Of a DNA stretch of 64,000 nt, positions 38,518 through 46,104 are shown one piece after another (positions within the stretch are counted from its first letter, which is position 1; each line of letters opens with the position of its first letter). The notes under the pieces were generated by a model. It had not been told where the DNA came from. It saw only the letters and a program-made list of their open reading frames with translations, and did not search any database. Position numbers and translations under genes: made by a program. Source of the stretch: Tessaracoccus timonensis. Its GTDB lineage: Bacteria > Actinomycetota > Actinomycetes > Propionibacteriales > Propionibacteriaceae. The stretch is taken from positions 1,922,001-1,986,000 of the forward strand of contig NZ_LT996886.1 in the NCBI RefSeq assembly GCF_900343145.1, read 5' to 3'.

Positions 38518-39726
38518 GTGGAAGCAGCCGGCTACGAGCGGGGCAGCGAGGGTTACCGTCGGGTGCTCATCTCGCTGTTCTGCGCCGGGATTGCGACGTT
38601 CGCGCAGCTCTACTCGGTGCAGGGCGTGCTGCCGCTCGTGCAGGCCGATTTGGGCGTGACCCCTGCCCAGTCCGCGCTGGCGGTGTCTGCGGCAACGTTG
38701 GGGCTCGCGTCGTCGGTGGTGGTGTGGTCGGCCGTGTCCGACCGGTTCGGGCGCAGGCACACCATGATCGTCGCCATTATCGCCGCGACGGTATTCGCGC
38801 TGGCAAGCATCTTCGCTCCGTCCTTTCAGCTGCTGGTGGCCATCCGCTTCTGCGAGGGCGCCGCGCTGGGTGGCATCCCGGCCGTCGCGATGGCCTATCT
38901 CTCGGAGGAGGTCCACCGGTCACACGCGACGCTCGCCTCCGCCACATACATTTCGGGAACGAGCATCGGTGGGTTGTCGGGGCGCATCATCGCAGCGCCG
39001 ATGGGGGAGCTGTGTGGCTGGCGCATCGGCGTGCTGTCAGTCACGTGCATGGCGGTGCTCGCCACGGTGGTCTTCATCGTCCTGTGCCCTCGGCAGCGCA
39101 ATTTCGTAGCGCAGCCGATCCGGATGGGGGCGATCACCAGGCGCATCCTCGGAACCCTCACCGACCGACGCCTGCTGGTGCTCTACGCTGAAGCGTTCCT
39201 GCTGATGGGCACCTTCGTCGCAATGTACAACTACTTGGGGTTTCACCTCGGCCAGGAGCCGTTCAATCTGTCTCCTGCGTGGGTGTCGCTGCTCTTCCTC
39301 GCGTATCTGTTTGGCAGCTGGTCGTCGTCGAAGGCTGGGAAACTCGCGGCGCGGTGGGGGCGCCGTCGGGTGCTCGTTGCGTCGACGGCGGTCATGCTGT
39401 GCGGTGCGCTGTTGACTCTCGTTGTGTTACTGCCGATCATCATCGTCGGGCTCGTGCTGTTCACCATCGGATTCTTCGCGGCACACGCGGTAGCGAACGG
39501 CTGGGTGCCAGCGCTGGCTCACAGGTCAGCGGCGCAGGCATCGTCGTTCTACACCCTGGCCTACTACACGGGCTCGTCCGTCGTCGGATACGCGAACGGG
39601 TTGGTGCTGGCGGGAGCTGGCTGGGGCGGGTTCATCGTCGCGTTGTGTGTGCTGGAAGCCGTCGCTATTGGCGCTGCCCTGGCGTTGCTGCCGGCCCGCG
39701 ACGACGAACTGGCCGCGGGCGACTGA
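38518..39726 (+). CDS. MFS transporter, YnfM/AraJ-like
   Basis: A 402-aa twelve-helix transporter. The MFS loop motif SDRFGRRHTMI lies between helices 2 and 3, and an N-terminal segment reads TFAQLYSVQGVLPLVQADLGV, common to the YnfM-type efflux subfamily. The GTG at 38518 has GGAGG 5 nt upstream, which decides it over an in-frame TTG 12 bp earlier. Substrate unknown. Confidence 0.86.
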   Translation: MEAAGYERGSEGYRRVLISLFCAGIATFAQLYSVQGVLPLVQADLGVTPAQSALAVSAATLGLASSVVVWSAVSDRFGRRHTMIVAIIAATVFALASIFAPSFQLLVAIRFCEGAALGGIPAVAMAYLSEEVHRSHATLASATYISGTSIGGLSGRIIAAPMGELCGWRIGVLSVTCMAVLATVVFIVLCPRQRNFVAQPIRMGAITRRILGTLTDRRLLVLYAEAFLLMGTFVAMYNYLGFHLGQEPFNLSPAWVSLLFLAYLFGSWSSSKAGKLAARWGRRRVLVASTAVMLCGALLTLVVLLPIIIVGLVLFTIGFFAAHAVANGWVPALAHRSAAQASSFYTLAYYTGSSVVGYANGLVLAGAGWGGFIVALCVLEAVAIGAALALLPARDDELAAGD

Positions 39727-39736
39727 CCGTCGGGAG

Positions 39737-40540
39737 TCAGCTCCGTTTTCTGTTCTTGCTCAATTTATGCAGTTCAGCGAGTTCTGATTTCGACAGGGAA
39801 TCCATGCCGGAAGCGTTGATCTTGTCGAGGAGTGCGTCGAGTTTGGCCTCAGCGTTCTGCTGCTTGCGTTCTGCTGGGCTGGGCTTCGGAGGTTTCGCTT
39901 CCACGACGCGGAGCTTCGCGCGGCTGCGGGGTCGCCGTCGCTGGGGGCCGGGTAGCCAGGTGAACTGCGTCAAGAGCCCGAACCGTCGCGCCCAGACAGC
40001 AGCTCCGAACAGGCTCAGCACGAGCCCGGTTAGTGCGCCGAGGTTGCCCACGGCGATCATCGGCAGCAGTTGCAGCGCCAAGATGATGGCACCGAACACC
40101 CAAGCGGGGATGCGGAAGAAGAACATCCGGTTCGGTGCTTCAGCGATGAAGATGAGAATGAGGAGCAGCTGGATCAGACCCAGCCCGGCCAACGGCGCGC
40201 TGCCGGGGAGAAGGAGGTCTGCTGCTAGGTAGGCGAGCGACACGATCACCCAGAGGCCGACGAGGAACGAGGCCATGCGCTGTTTGCCGAGCTGGTCTTC
40301 GATGGCGTTGCCGAAGTACCAAAAGAAGAAGATCGTGAGGACTGCCCAGATGCTGAATGGTTCGACGAACGGCCACGTGACCAGGCGCCAGACCTCACCG
40401 CGCATCACCGCGCTGGAGAACATCGCGCCGAATACGGTCAACGATCTGGAGAACAGTGCGACGAGGCTGCCCATGCCAGCAGCCAGCGCGACGAACAACG
40501 TCGTGGTGACCTCGAGTTTGCCGATTCGGAACCAGTACAT
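39737..40540 (-). CDS. Rhomboid-like membrane protein lacking visible catalytic residues
   Basis: A 267-aa protein with about six membrane segments in the rhomboid order (GEVWRLVTWPFVEP, FFFWYFGNAIEDQLG). Where active rhomboids have the catalytic GxSG, this one reads APLAGLG, and the partner His region reads GNLGALTGLVL instead of H.GG..G. The C-terminal tail ends in LDKINASGMDSLSKSELAEL, a short helical motif seen on some bacterial rhomboids. I infer an inactive, Derlin-like relative. The ATG at 40540 is used because upstream in-frame sequence runs into the palindromic repeat. Confidence 0.75.
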   Translation of the reverse strand: MYWFRIGKLEVTTTLFVALAAGMGSLVALFSRSLTVFGAMFSSAVMRGEVWRLVTWPFVEPFSIWAVLTIFFFWYFGNAIEDQLGKQRMASFLVGLWVIVSLAYLAADLLLPGSAPLAGLGLIQLLLILIFIAEAPNRMFFFRIPAWVFGAIILALQLLPMIAVGNLGALTGLVLSLFGAAVWARRFGLLTQFTWLPGPQRRRPRSRAKLRVVEAKPPKPSPAERKQQNAEAKLDALLDKINASGMDSLSKSELAELHKLSKNRKRS

Positions 40541-40601
40541 GCCACTAGATTGGCATGCTCGGGAAAATCCGGCGACGACGAACGCGAGTAACTGAGTTGC
40601 C

Positions 40602-40657
40602 CCAAGATAGATCAAGTTGGTGGTGGGTAGACGAGCCACGAACTTGATCCATCTTGG
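40602..40657. repeat. Dispersed palindromic repeat, copy 2
   Basis: A 17-bp inverted repeat (40602-40618 with 40641-40657) containing one G-T pair, with the same interior as the copy at 1821-1870. The two copies differ at about three of 54 positions, and one of these changes keeps the stem as a wobble pair. It lies 61 bp upstream of the rhomboid-like gene. Confidence 0.85.
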
Positions 40658-40730
40658 CGGTTCGCGTGGGAACGGCGTTGTGGCCTATACAAGGAAGTGG
40701 GGGAGATGTGGGGGAACGGCCCAAATGAAG

Positions 40731-40767
40731 AACCCCGCCTGGCTATATTGCCTAGTCAGACGGGGTT
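40731..40767 (-). terminator. Hairpin beside the tRNA-Leu remnant
   Basis: AACCCCG (40731-40737) pairs with CGGGGTT (40761-40767), plus GGC/GCC inside. It lies 6 bp beyond the tRNA 3'-end copy in the direction in which that tRNA would have been transcribed. It is probably the original tRNA-Leu terminator, left behind when other DNA was inserted. Confidence 0.6.
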
Positions 40768-40773
40768 TCGTGT

Positions 40774-40799
40774 CGTGTCCGAGAGAGGACTTGAACCTC
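40774..40799 (-). other. Copy of tRNA-Leu 3' end, attachment-site-like
   Basis: These 26 bases are identical to 46105-46130, the T-arm and acceptor 3' half of the intact tRNA-Leu gene, and in the same orientation. The rest of a tRNA is not present next to it: the flanking bases do not form D or anticodon arms. A lone tRNA 3' end at the distance of one small element is the usual trace of integration by a tyrosine recombinase. Confidence 0.75.
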
Positions 40800-40879
40800 T
40801 GCTTAAATCGCTGTAACTAGGTCTTATGCCGAAATCATCCGGCCATGTGTCTATTTTGTGTCTATTCGGGCCGTCGGCC

Positions 40880-40922
40880 CATACTCTGCATAGTCTGCAT
40901 ACTCAGCAATGTATGCATACTC
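40880..40922. repeat. Cluster of short direct repeats (CATACTC)
   Basis: CATACTC occurs at 40880-40886, 40898-40904 and 40916-40922, each 18 bp from the next, with TGCAT around them. Regular 18-bp spacing puts them on nearly the same DNA face and suggests iterons or protein-binding sites. They lie 27 bp upstream of a small ORF at 40949. Confidence 0.6.
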
Positions 40923-40948
40923 TGAGACACACAGGGGGAGTGCAGAGA

Positions 40949-41113
40949 ATGGCCGTTTGCGGCGTTTCCGGGCGTGTGGGTGCTCGTTGCGGCTGTGATG
41001 GTCGGGGTGGATGCCATGCCGCTATCTGTGAATGGGGCTTGCTTGGGTTGTGGGTGTGGGTGGCGGCTGTTGCCGTCATGGCAACGGTTGCTCGGGGTTT
41101 GCGGCTTGTCTGA
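40949..41113 (+). CDS. Possible 54-aa Cys-rich single-span membrane protein
   Basis: ATG at 40949 has GGGGGAG 8 nt upstream. The peptide has five Cys in its first 27 residues (MAVCGVSGRVGARCGCDGRG...) and a single C-terminal membrane helix (LLGLWVWVAAVAVMATVARG). Small proteins of this kind are common on actinobacterial plasmids and integrative elements. No function is known to me. Support is the ribosome-binding site and the repeats upstream only. Confidence 0.4.
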   Translation: MAVCGVSGRVGARCGCDGRGGCHAAICEWGLLGLWVWVAAVAVMATVARGLRLV

Positions 41114-41146
41114 GTGTCGGTGATCCATCTATCCCCATCCCCAGCT

Positions 41147-41593
41147 TTACAAAAAGGGTTCGGCGAATTCGATTGTGCGTTCGATCCTGGCTTGGCCACC
41201 ACCGGCGCTAGTCACGGTCGAGCCGTGGCCGAGCTGCTTCTCCACCTCATGGAATGGCACGGTGGCGGTGATGTCCACGTGTTGCGCCGTGACGTGGCCG
41301 TCGCTCGACAGGACCCCGCTGGCCGTGCCGTCGACGTTCAGTAGCGAGGATGCAGGCAGTGACATTCCGCCAGATTGGAGATCGATGTCATCGATCCATA
41401 TGTCTTCCTCGCTCAGCTCCGCTGGGGGTGACGGGGTGCTGGGCGTCGGGCGGGGCGCTGGCGTTCCCGGCTCCTGCCCAGCTGGTCTCGAGATGGAGAA
41501 CCATGCGATGACGAGCACGACGATGATCAGCACCAGCATGCCGAGGGCACCCAGCAGGACATACAGGACCGGAGAACGTTTCACGCACGTCAT
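41147..41593 (-). CDS. DUF2993 (LmeA-like) protein, C-terminally truncated
   Basis: A 148-aa protein with one N-terminal membrane helix (VLYVLLGALGMLVLIIVVLVI), a Pro/Thr-rich linker and the first part of a DUF2993-type domain: DGHVTAQHVDITATVPFHEV and GGGQARIERTIEF. Full DUF2993 domains continue for roughly 80 residues after this point; here the frame stops at EPFL. DUF2993/LmeA proteins bind lipids in mycobacterial envelope biogenesis. It is the last gene of the minus-strand cluster and ends about 350 bp from the tRNA-derived repeat. Domain assignment is from memory of motifs. Confidence 0.6.
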   Translation of the reverse strand: MTCVKRSPVLYVLLGALGMLVLIIVVLVIAWFSISRPAGQEPGTPAPRPTPSTPSPPAELSEEDIWIDDIDLQSGGMSLPASSLLNVDGTASGVLSSDGHVTAQHVDITATVPFHEVEKQLGHGSTVTSAGGGQARIERTIEFAEPFL

Positions 41594-41632
41594 TCTGCAC
41601 GCCTGCGGTGTCAGGCCGGTGGGCTCCGACCA

Positions 41633-43177
41633 TCAACGACCGGCGAGCCAATTCCTCCCGAAGTCCGTCACAACGATGTTCAGTTCCTTATCCTCCGTCG
41701 GCTCCTGTGCGGGTCCAGGCTCCGACTCGGCCGAAATGTCCGGCTCTTCGACGGAGGTCGCCGCCCCCTCTCGGAACACCTTGTCGAGCCGCACGGTCGT
41801 GACAGTCTCCGAGTTCCACGTCTCGCTGAGCCGTCCCTCACGGAAGACAAAGAGCCTCCGGGTCCACGACACCAGCTCGCGGCTGTCAGACGAGATGAGC
41901 ACCACGGCCATTCCACGCTCAGTGGCGGCAGTCAGGTGCTCGTGCAGGGCTGCTCGGGCTGCGGCGTCCAGCGTGGCAGAGGGATCCTCAAGGACTAGGA
42001 CCGCTGCGTTTGCGGAGAGCAGAGCGGACAAGTAGCGACTCTCCGTCTGACCGAACGACCCCTGCCGTTCGCCGAACAGCTTGAGCCCGTGGTTGTCCAT
42101 CTGTTCCATGGCTGCCAAGATCGAGGCAGTGGCGGTCTGAGCCTCGTCGAAGTCGTCGTCATCCTCGATGCCGACCACAAGGTTTGCGGCGACGTGATCG
42201 CCTCCCGCGCCCGGCCAATGGTGGGCGATGCCTGCTCGAACTGCTCCCTCGCGAGTGTTGATCGACGCCTGCCTGCCCTGTACTGTCACCGTGCCGCTCT
42301 CGACGGGTGCCTTCCCTGTCAACGCGGCAATCACATCCTGCATGCCCGAGTCTCGTCCACCGACGAACCCGACGATCTCGCCCGCGGCCACGGTAAAGCT
42401 CACGTCGGACACCACTCCGGACGAGAGGCCGACAACTTCAAGGGCCACCTGGTCTCGGACGTGAGATTTCGGAACGCTGTGAGCGATGGGGCCTGCGTGG
42501 ATCTCTCCTTCGAGGTCGGCGTCGGGATCCGTCTCTACAAGAGTCCCTTCGCGCAGGAGCAACACTCGATCGCACAAGGCGCGAACCTCGTCTAAGCGAT
42601 GGGAGACGTAGACGACGCTGCGGCCCTGGCTCGTGATCTTGTTGACGATCCAGTGGAGCTCGTCCAACTCACGCGTATTGAACCTAGCCGAGACCTCGTC
42701 GACAAGCACCACATCCACGGTGTCATCCGCCCACAAGCGCATGGATTCGACTAGGCCGACATCCGGTCTGGTGAGACCCCCTACCCGCGACATCGGATCC
42801 AGCGAAATCCCTGCCTGTGCCAACAGGGCCCGTGCACGCTGGCGTTCTTCCGACGGGCCGATGTTGGTGCCGCGAAAGATCGCCTGAGCGACGGTGAGCC
42901 CCGGGTTGACGTTGAAGCGTTGGGCGATCAGACCGGTCTGCGCCTCGCGGCCCTTTGCTAAGACGGACTCTCCGTGAGTGATCTGCCCGTCGTCGGGCTG
43001 GATCTCACCGGCGAGGATACCGAGCAAGGTGGACTTGCCCGCCCCGTTGGGTCCGATGATTCCGACGCATTCTCCGGACCGAACCTCCAGCTCCACATCG
43101 CTGAAGATCTCCCGGTTCCCGAAGTTCTTCGCCAGCTTTTCCGCGGAAAGTAACACGCGGTCATTCATGTTGGGCAC
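41633..43177 (-). CDS. RbsA-like tandem ABC ATPase, degenerate, no permease nearby
   Basis: This 514-aa protein has two ABC modules in the layout of monosaccharide-transport ATPases. Module 1 keeps Walker A GPNGAGKSTLLG (residues 42-53) and the H-loop YVSHRLDEV, but its signature region reads GGLTRPDVGLVESMR and its Walker B VVLVDEVSA. Module 2 has a non-standard P-loop (GFVGGRDSGMQDV) and VLVLEDPSATLD. No permease or sugar-binding protein adjoins it. The neighbours are a coiled-coil membrane protein and a BON-OmpA protein, so a role other than sugar transport is likely. The start is GTG 43177 or ATG 43168. Confidence 0.8.
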   Translation of the reverse strand: MPNMNDRVLLSAEKLAKNFGNREIFSDVELEVRSGECVGIIGPNGAGKSTLLGILAGEIQPDDGQITHGESVLAKGREAQTGLIAQRFNVNPGLTVAQAIFRGTNIGPSEERQRARALLAQAGISLDPMSRVGGLTRPDVGLVESMRLWADDTVDVVLVDEVSARFNTRELDELHWIVNKITSQGRSVVYVSHRLDEVRALCDRVLLLREGTLVETDPDADLEGEIHAGPIAHSVPKSHVRDQVALEVVGLSSGVVSDVSFTVAAGEIVGFVGGRDSGMQDVIAALTGKAPVESGTVTVQGRQASINTREGAVRAGIAHHWPGAGGDHVAANLVVGIEDDDDFDEAQTATASILAAMEQMDNHGLKLFGERQGSFGQTESRYLSALLSANAAVLVLEDPSATLDAAARAALHEHLTAATERGMAVVLISSDSRELVSWTRRLFVFREGRLSETWNSETVTTVRLDKVFREGAATSVEEPDISAESEPGPAQEPTEDKELNIVVTDFGRNWLAGR

Positions 43178-43895
43178 CCCCGGCGCTCCTCAGCGCATCT
43201 CGTAGTCGGTGAGCCTTCTCCTGCTCAATGAGGCGCAGGTTGTCGGACTCGTTCAGCCTCTGCACCAAGCTCTGGTTTTCCTCTTGGAGCTGGTTCAACT
43301 TAGTTTCGAGCGTTGCGATCGTCTCGTCCCACGCTTGGATAGCGCGTGCTTCCAATCTGGCCATCTCCTGCTCGGTGTGACGGAGCTTCTCGCGGAGGAG
43401 CTCTTCCTCGTCGGACTTGGTCGGCGTCTCGTCAAGGTCAGCGACAGAGGGCGCTGCCCGTGACGTTTCCTCGGGTTCGTAGGCCATCGCCCCTGCTGTC
43501 TCCATCCGTTGGTGAGGCTCCTCAGCAGCTGAGCTGAGGTCGCCTCCTCGGACCTCGGATGATTCGGCGGGCACTGCAACGCGCGCTTGACGCGTCGTCG
43601 TATCTTCCAGCGGATCAGGAGACGCGACCTGAGCTCCGCCACGAGCCGGGGCTACGGGCCCGCTCTCGGCTGTCCGCCGCGGTTGTTCTTGGATCTCCTC
43701 GCGAGCGGCATGCGTCGTGGCGGGGGCTTCGTGCGCGCGCTCCGCTGGCGGTCGCAACTGTCCCTCAGCGTGCGACGAAGCCTCCACTGGGGTGGACCGT
43801 CGACGGCCGATTAGGAAGCCCAGCAAGGCGGCCAAGGCGGCGACCACGACGAGGACCACGAGGATCTGCAGATATGCGTAGGCGAAACCTTGCAC
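43161..43895 (-). CDS. Membrane-anchored coiled-coil protein
   Basis: A 244-aa protein with an N-terminal membrane helix (residues about 4-27, YLQILVVLVVVAALAALLGF) and an Arg-rich stop. A disordered Pro/Ala/Glu linker of about 130 residues follows, then a C-terminal coiled coil (EEELLREKLRHTEQEMARLE onward). The GTG at 43895 is chosen because AAGGA lies upstream and the helix starts at once; it is 1 bp after the OmpA-gene stop. It overlaps the ATPase gene by 17 bp. Family unknown; a scaffold for the ATPase is plausible. Confidence 0.72.
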   Translation of the reverse strand: MQGFAYAYLQILVVLVVVAALAALLGFLIGRRRSTPVEASSHAEGQLRPPAERAHEAPATTHAAREEIQEQPRRTAESGPVAPARGGAQVASPDPLEDTTTRQARVAVPAESSEVRGGDLSSAAEEPHQRMETAGAMAYEPEETSRAAPSVADLDETPTKSDEEELLREKLRHTEQEMARLEARAIQAWDETIATLETKLNQLQEENQSLVQRLNESDNLRLIEQEKAHRLRDALRSAGGAQHE

Positions 43896-43896
43896 G

Positions 43897-44640
43897 TCAT
43901 CCTTCCTGGAAGGTGATTTCGACCCGACGGTTGAGCTGACGCCCGTCCGGGGTGTCGTTTGGGGCGACGGGGTTTGCATCCCCGCCTGCGACCGTGGTGA
44001 TGCGGGCTTCATCGACACCGGCGTCCAGCAGCACCTCTTGGGCGGCGGAGGCTCGTGCGTCGGAAAGCGCGCGTCGGCCCGCCTCGTCTTGGCCATTGTC
44101 GGTGTATCCCGTGAGCGTGACCATGACGTCAGGGTGCGCGGTCAAATATTCGGCCAACTCCCGCAGCACCGTCTCGTCTTCCGAGCGCACGGAGGCGCTC
44201 GCCCCTTCGAACATCAGGTTGGGGTAGGAAGGTGGTTCGGCCGAGGTCGATGGAGTGGCAGGGGTGGGGGAGGCGTCGTTCGTCACCGGGGGTGGTGTCG
44301 TGGATGGCGACTCAGGCGCCGCCGGGCTCGCTTCCTCGCTTGGCTGGGAGGAGCCCGGAGGTTGATGATCCTCGACTTGGACCACTCGCGTGCCACTCAC
44401 ACCCGAAACCACCGTGTGGGCTGTGTCCGCCGTCGCCGCATCGGCAAGGTTCGTCAGCGTCGCGTCGAAGCCCGAATAGGAAACGTCCGCGTGCACATCG
44501 GCGTTGGCCAATTCAGCGGCGGCACGCCGGGTGAGTTGAGACTCAGCCGACGAAACGACCCACGCTGATCCGGCCAATAGAGCTCCGGCCAAGGCCGCGG
44601 CGACGCCAGCCACCGGAGCCCATGATCTACCGCTGCTCAC
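43897..44640 (-). CDS. BON-OmpA family membrane protein (ArfA/OmpATb-like)
   Basis: A 247-aa protein with an N-terminal membrane segment (WAPVAGVAAALAGALLAGSAW). A BON-like half domain follows (about 50-95, ADVSYSGFDATLTNLADAA and VVSGVSGTRVVQVED), then a Pro/Ser/Thr linker and a C-terminal OmpA domain (about 140-247) with peptidoglycan-binding-type blocks VTLTGYTDNGQDEAGRRALS and NRRVEITF. This order is that of mycobacterial ArfA (OmpATb). GAAGGAGG precedes the GTG. It is the first gene of the minus-strand operon and would anchor the complex to the wall. The BON call is tentative. Confidence 0.8.
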   Translation of the reverse strand: MSSGRSWAPVAGVAAALAGALLAGSAWVVSSAESQLTRRAAAELANADVHADVSYSGFDATLTNLADAATADTAHTVVSGVSGTRVVQVEDHQPPGSSQPSEEASPAAPESPSTTPPPVTNDASPTPATPSTSAEPPSYPNLMFEGASASVRSEDETVLRELAEYLTAHPDVMVTLTGYTDNGQDEAGRRALSDARASAAQEVLLDAGVDEARITTVAGGDANPVAPNDTPDGRQLNRRVEITFQEG

Positions 44641-44911
44641 AGTGGATCCTCCTTCAGAGGTGCTCGACGTGCCTCCCGCTAGCGGTCAAGAAACGGTATC
44701 CCGGAGAGCTTACCGGGGTTTCCATCCCGAAGCGTATCACTGAGCGGCTAGGCTCAATGCGTCATTGAGGTTGAAGTAGTCCAAACTTGCATATCTCCGG
44801 AGTCCAATAGTGTACTGGTGGCTCCACAGTAGTTCCTCATCCATGGCCTCCAAGGAGGTCCGGGGGGCTTAGTACAACTGGACAGCACAGCAGTGTTGAG
44901 AGGAAAAGATT
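44641..44911. promoter_or_regulatory. Divergent control region between the two arms of the cluster
   Basis: 271 bases separate the BON-OmpA gene (minus) and the Roadblock gene (plus), so two divergent promoters must lie here. I see TTGACC on the minus strand near 44690 and a CCTCCAAGGAGG palindrome at 44847-44858, but no promoter that I can place with confidence. Confidence 0.5.
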
Positions 44912-45301
44912 ATGACCAGCAACTACATCGTCAGCAAGACTGATGAGCTCTCTAGGGTGATCGGCAATATGCGCCGGTCCATCCCGGAGCTACACGGCGT
45001 GATGATCGCGTCCACCGACGGCCTGCCCGTCGCCCATGATTTCTCGGACTCCGACGCAGAGCGCATCGCGGCCATGGCCGCTACCGCTCTGGGCCTCGGT
45101 GGGCGAATTGCTGAGCGCGCTGAGCTGGGCGATTTTGCCGAAGCCGTGGTTCGCGGACAGAACGGCTACATGGTGACGTACTCGGCCGGCACCGACGCCG
45201 TGCTCGTCCTCACCGGCCCCATCGACTCCAACCTCGGCCTCATGCGCATCGAAGCTCGCGTCGCCGCCGTTGAACTCAAGCAGCTCCTCGGGAGGGCCTG
45301 A
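44912..45301 (+). CDS. Roadblock/LC7-domain protein
   Basis: A 129-aa protein that is a single Roadblock/LC7 domain: SIPELHGVMIASTDGLPVAHD, then AAMAATALGLGGRIA and GYMVTYSAGTDAVLVLTGP. Bacterial Roadblock proteins such as MglB regulate small GTPases, and in Streptomyces conservons they sit with a histidine kinase, DUF742 protein and GTPase. None of those partners is present here; instead a globin gene follows 2 bp downstream. GAGAGG lies upstream of the ATG. Confidence 0.92.
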   Translation: MTSNYIVSKTDELSRVIGNMRRSIPELHGVMIASTDGLPVAHDFSDSDAERIAAMAATALGLGGRIAERAELGDFAEAVVRGQNGYMVTYSAGTDAVLVLTGPIDSNLGLMRIEARVAAVELKQLLGRA

Positions 45302-45303
45302 GC

Positions 45304-45912
45304 ATGGATTCGATGCATGACATCGCGAAGACGGCGATCGACCAGGCGCCCCCGGAGTGCCGCGTCCGCCCTGAAGATGCTGACGTCATCCAGCGGCACG
45401 CGGATGCACTCGTCGGGCTTGGACCCGAGATGGTCAATGCCTTCTACGACACCGTGTATGGACACTCGGAGACGGAGAAGATCTTCAAGCCAGGCGAGCG
45501 TCCCATGCGTGAGGAGTCGCTGCAGGGCTGGTGGGAACGGACTGTCCGCGGGCCCCTCGACGACGACTACTGGGCGTGGATGGCACTGGTTGGGCTCACG
45601 CACGTCATCCGGCGGGTGAACAACCCAATGATGCTCGCCATGGCCAACTTTGTGGCGCAGTTTGTGGAAAGCAGCGAGTCGCTGGAGATCTCCGACGATG
45701 AGCGCCGCGAGCTGTCGGTGGCCTTCCGTCGAGTCTCGTCGACGGTGAGCTCCATCATCACGTTCGCGTACGATCACGCAGTCAGCTCCGCGCTCTTCAG
45801 CGTCGCTGGTATGCCAGAAGCGCTCCTAGCGCGGCTTCGTGACCAAGAGGTCGGTGACGCTCTCGACAAGGCGCACAAGGAAGTACGCTCCGCTTCGCTC
45901 CACGGCTCTTGA
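45304..45912 (+). CDS. Protoglobin-domain protein
   Basis: A 202-aa protein whose first ~130 residues fit the globin-sensor/protoglobin family: VGLGPEMVNAFYDTVYG near residue 37, then WWERTVRGPLDDDYWAWMALVGLTHVIRRVN. His100 is in the position of the proximal haem ligand. The C-terminal ~70 residues are helical and carry no recognised output domain. It starts 2 bp after the Roadblock gene (GGGAGG upstream), so the two products are made together. Haem binding is inferred from the pattern. Confidence 0.85.
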   Translation: MDSMHDIAKTAIDQAPPECRVRPEDADVIQRHADALVGLGPEMVNAFYDTVYGHSETEKIFKPGERPMREESLQGWWERTVRGPLDDDYWAWMALVGLTHVIRRVNNPMMLAMANFVAQFVESSESLEISDDERRELSVAFRRVSSTVSSIITFAYDHAVSSALFSVAGMPEALLARLRDQEVGDALDKAHKEVRSASLHGS

Positions 45913-45919
45913 GCGAGTG

Positions 45920-45954
45920 AAACCCCGTGCCGTCACGCCGATGGCACGGGGTTT
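45920..45954 (+). terminator. Terminator after the protoglobin gene
   Basis: AAACCCCGTGCC (45920-45931) pairs perfectly with GGCACGGGGTTT (45943-45954), followed by CTCAC, 7 nt past the globin stop. Confidence 0.85.
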
Positions 45955-46062
45955 CTCACGCCGCAAAACACGCGGGCCGAGCAAAGGACACGAAGCTCAC
46001 AAGGCGCACGCGCGGGAAGGCCGTCCCGCGGTCCAATGCAAACGGGCGGACCAGGGAAAGAT

Positions 46063-46101
46063 AAACCCCGCATGACTGTGTTCATCAGTCATGCGGGGTT
46101 T
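46063..46101 (-). terminator. Terminator of tRNA-Leu
   Basis: A 16-bp perfect stem (46063-46078 with 46086-46101) lies just past the tRNA 3' end and ends in T-rich sequence on the minus strand. It differs in sequence from the hairpin beside the distant tRNA copy. Confidence 0.8.
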
Positions 46102-46104
46102 TCG

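Noticed and set aside
39737-40540. Active rhomboid protease
   Set aside because: The GxSG and catalytic His positions are not conserved.
40774-40860. A second functional tRNA-Leu
   Set aside because: Only the 3' 26 bases match; upstream bases do not form acceptor, D or anticodon stems, so it is a remnant or attachment site.
44912-45912. A Streptomyces-type conservon
   Set aside because: A Roadblock gene is present, but no histidine kinase, DUF742 protein or GTPase gene adjoins it.
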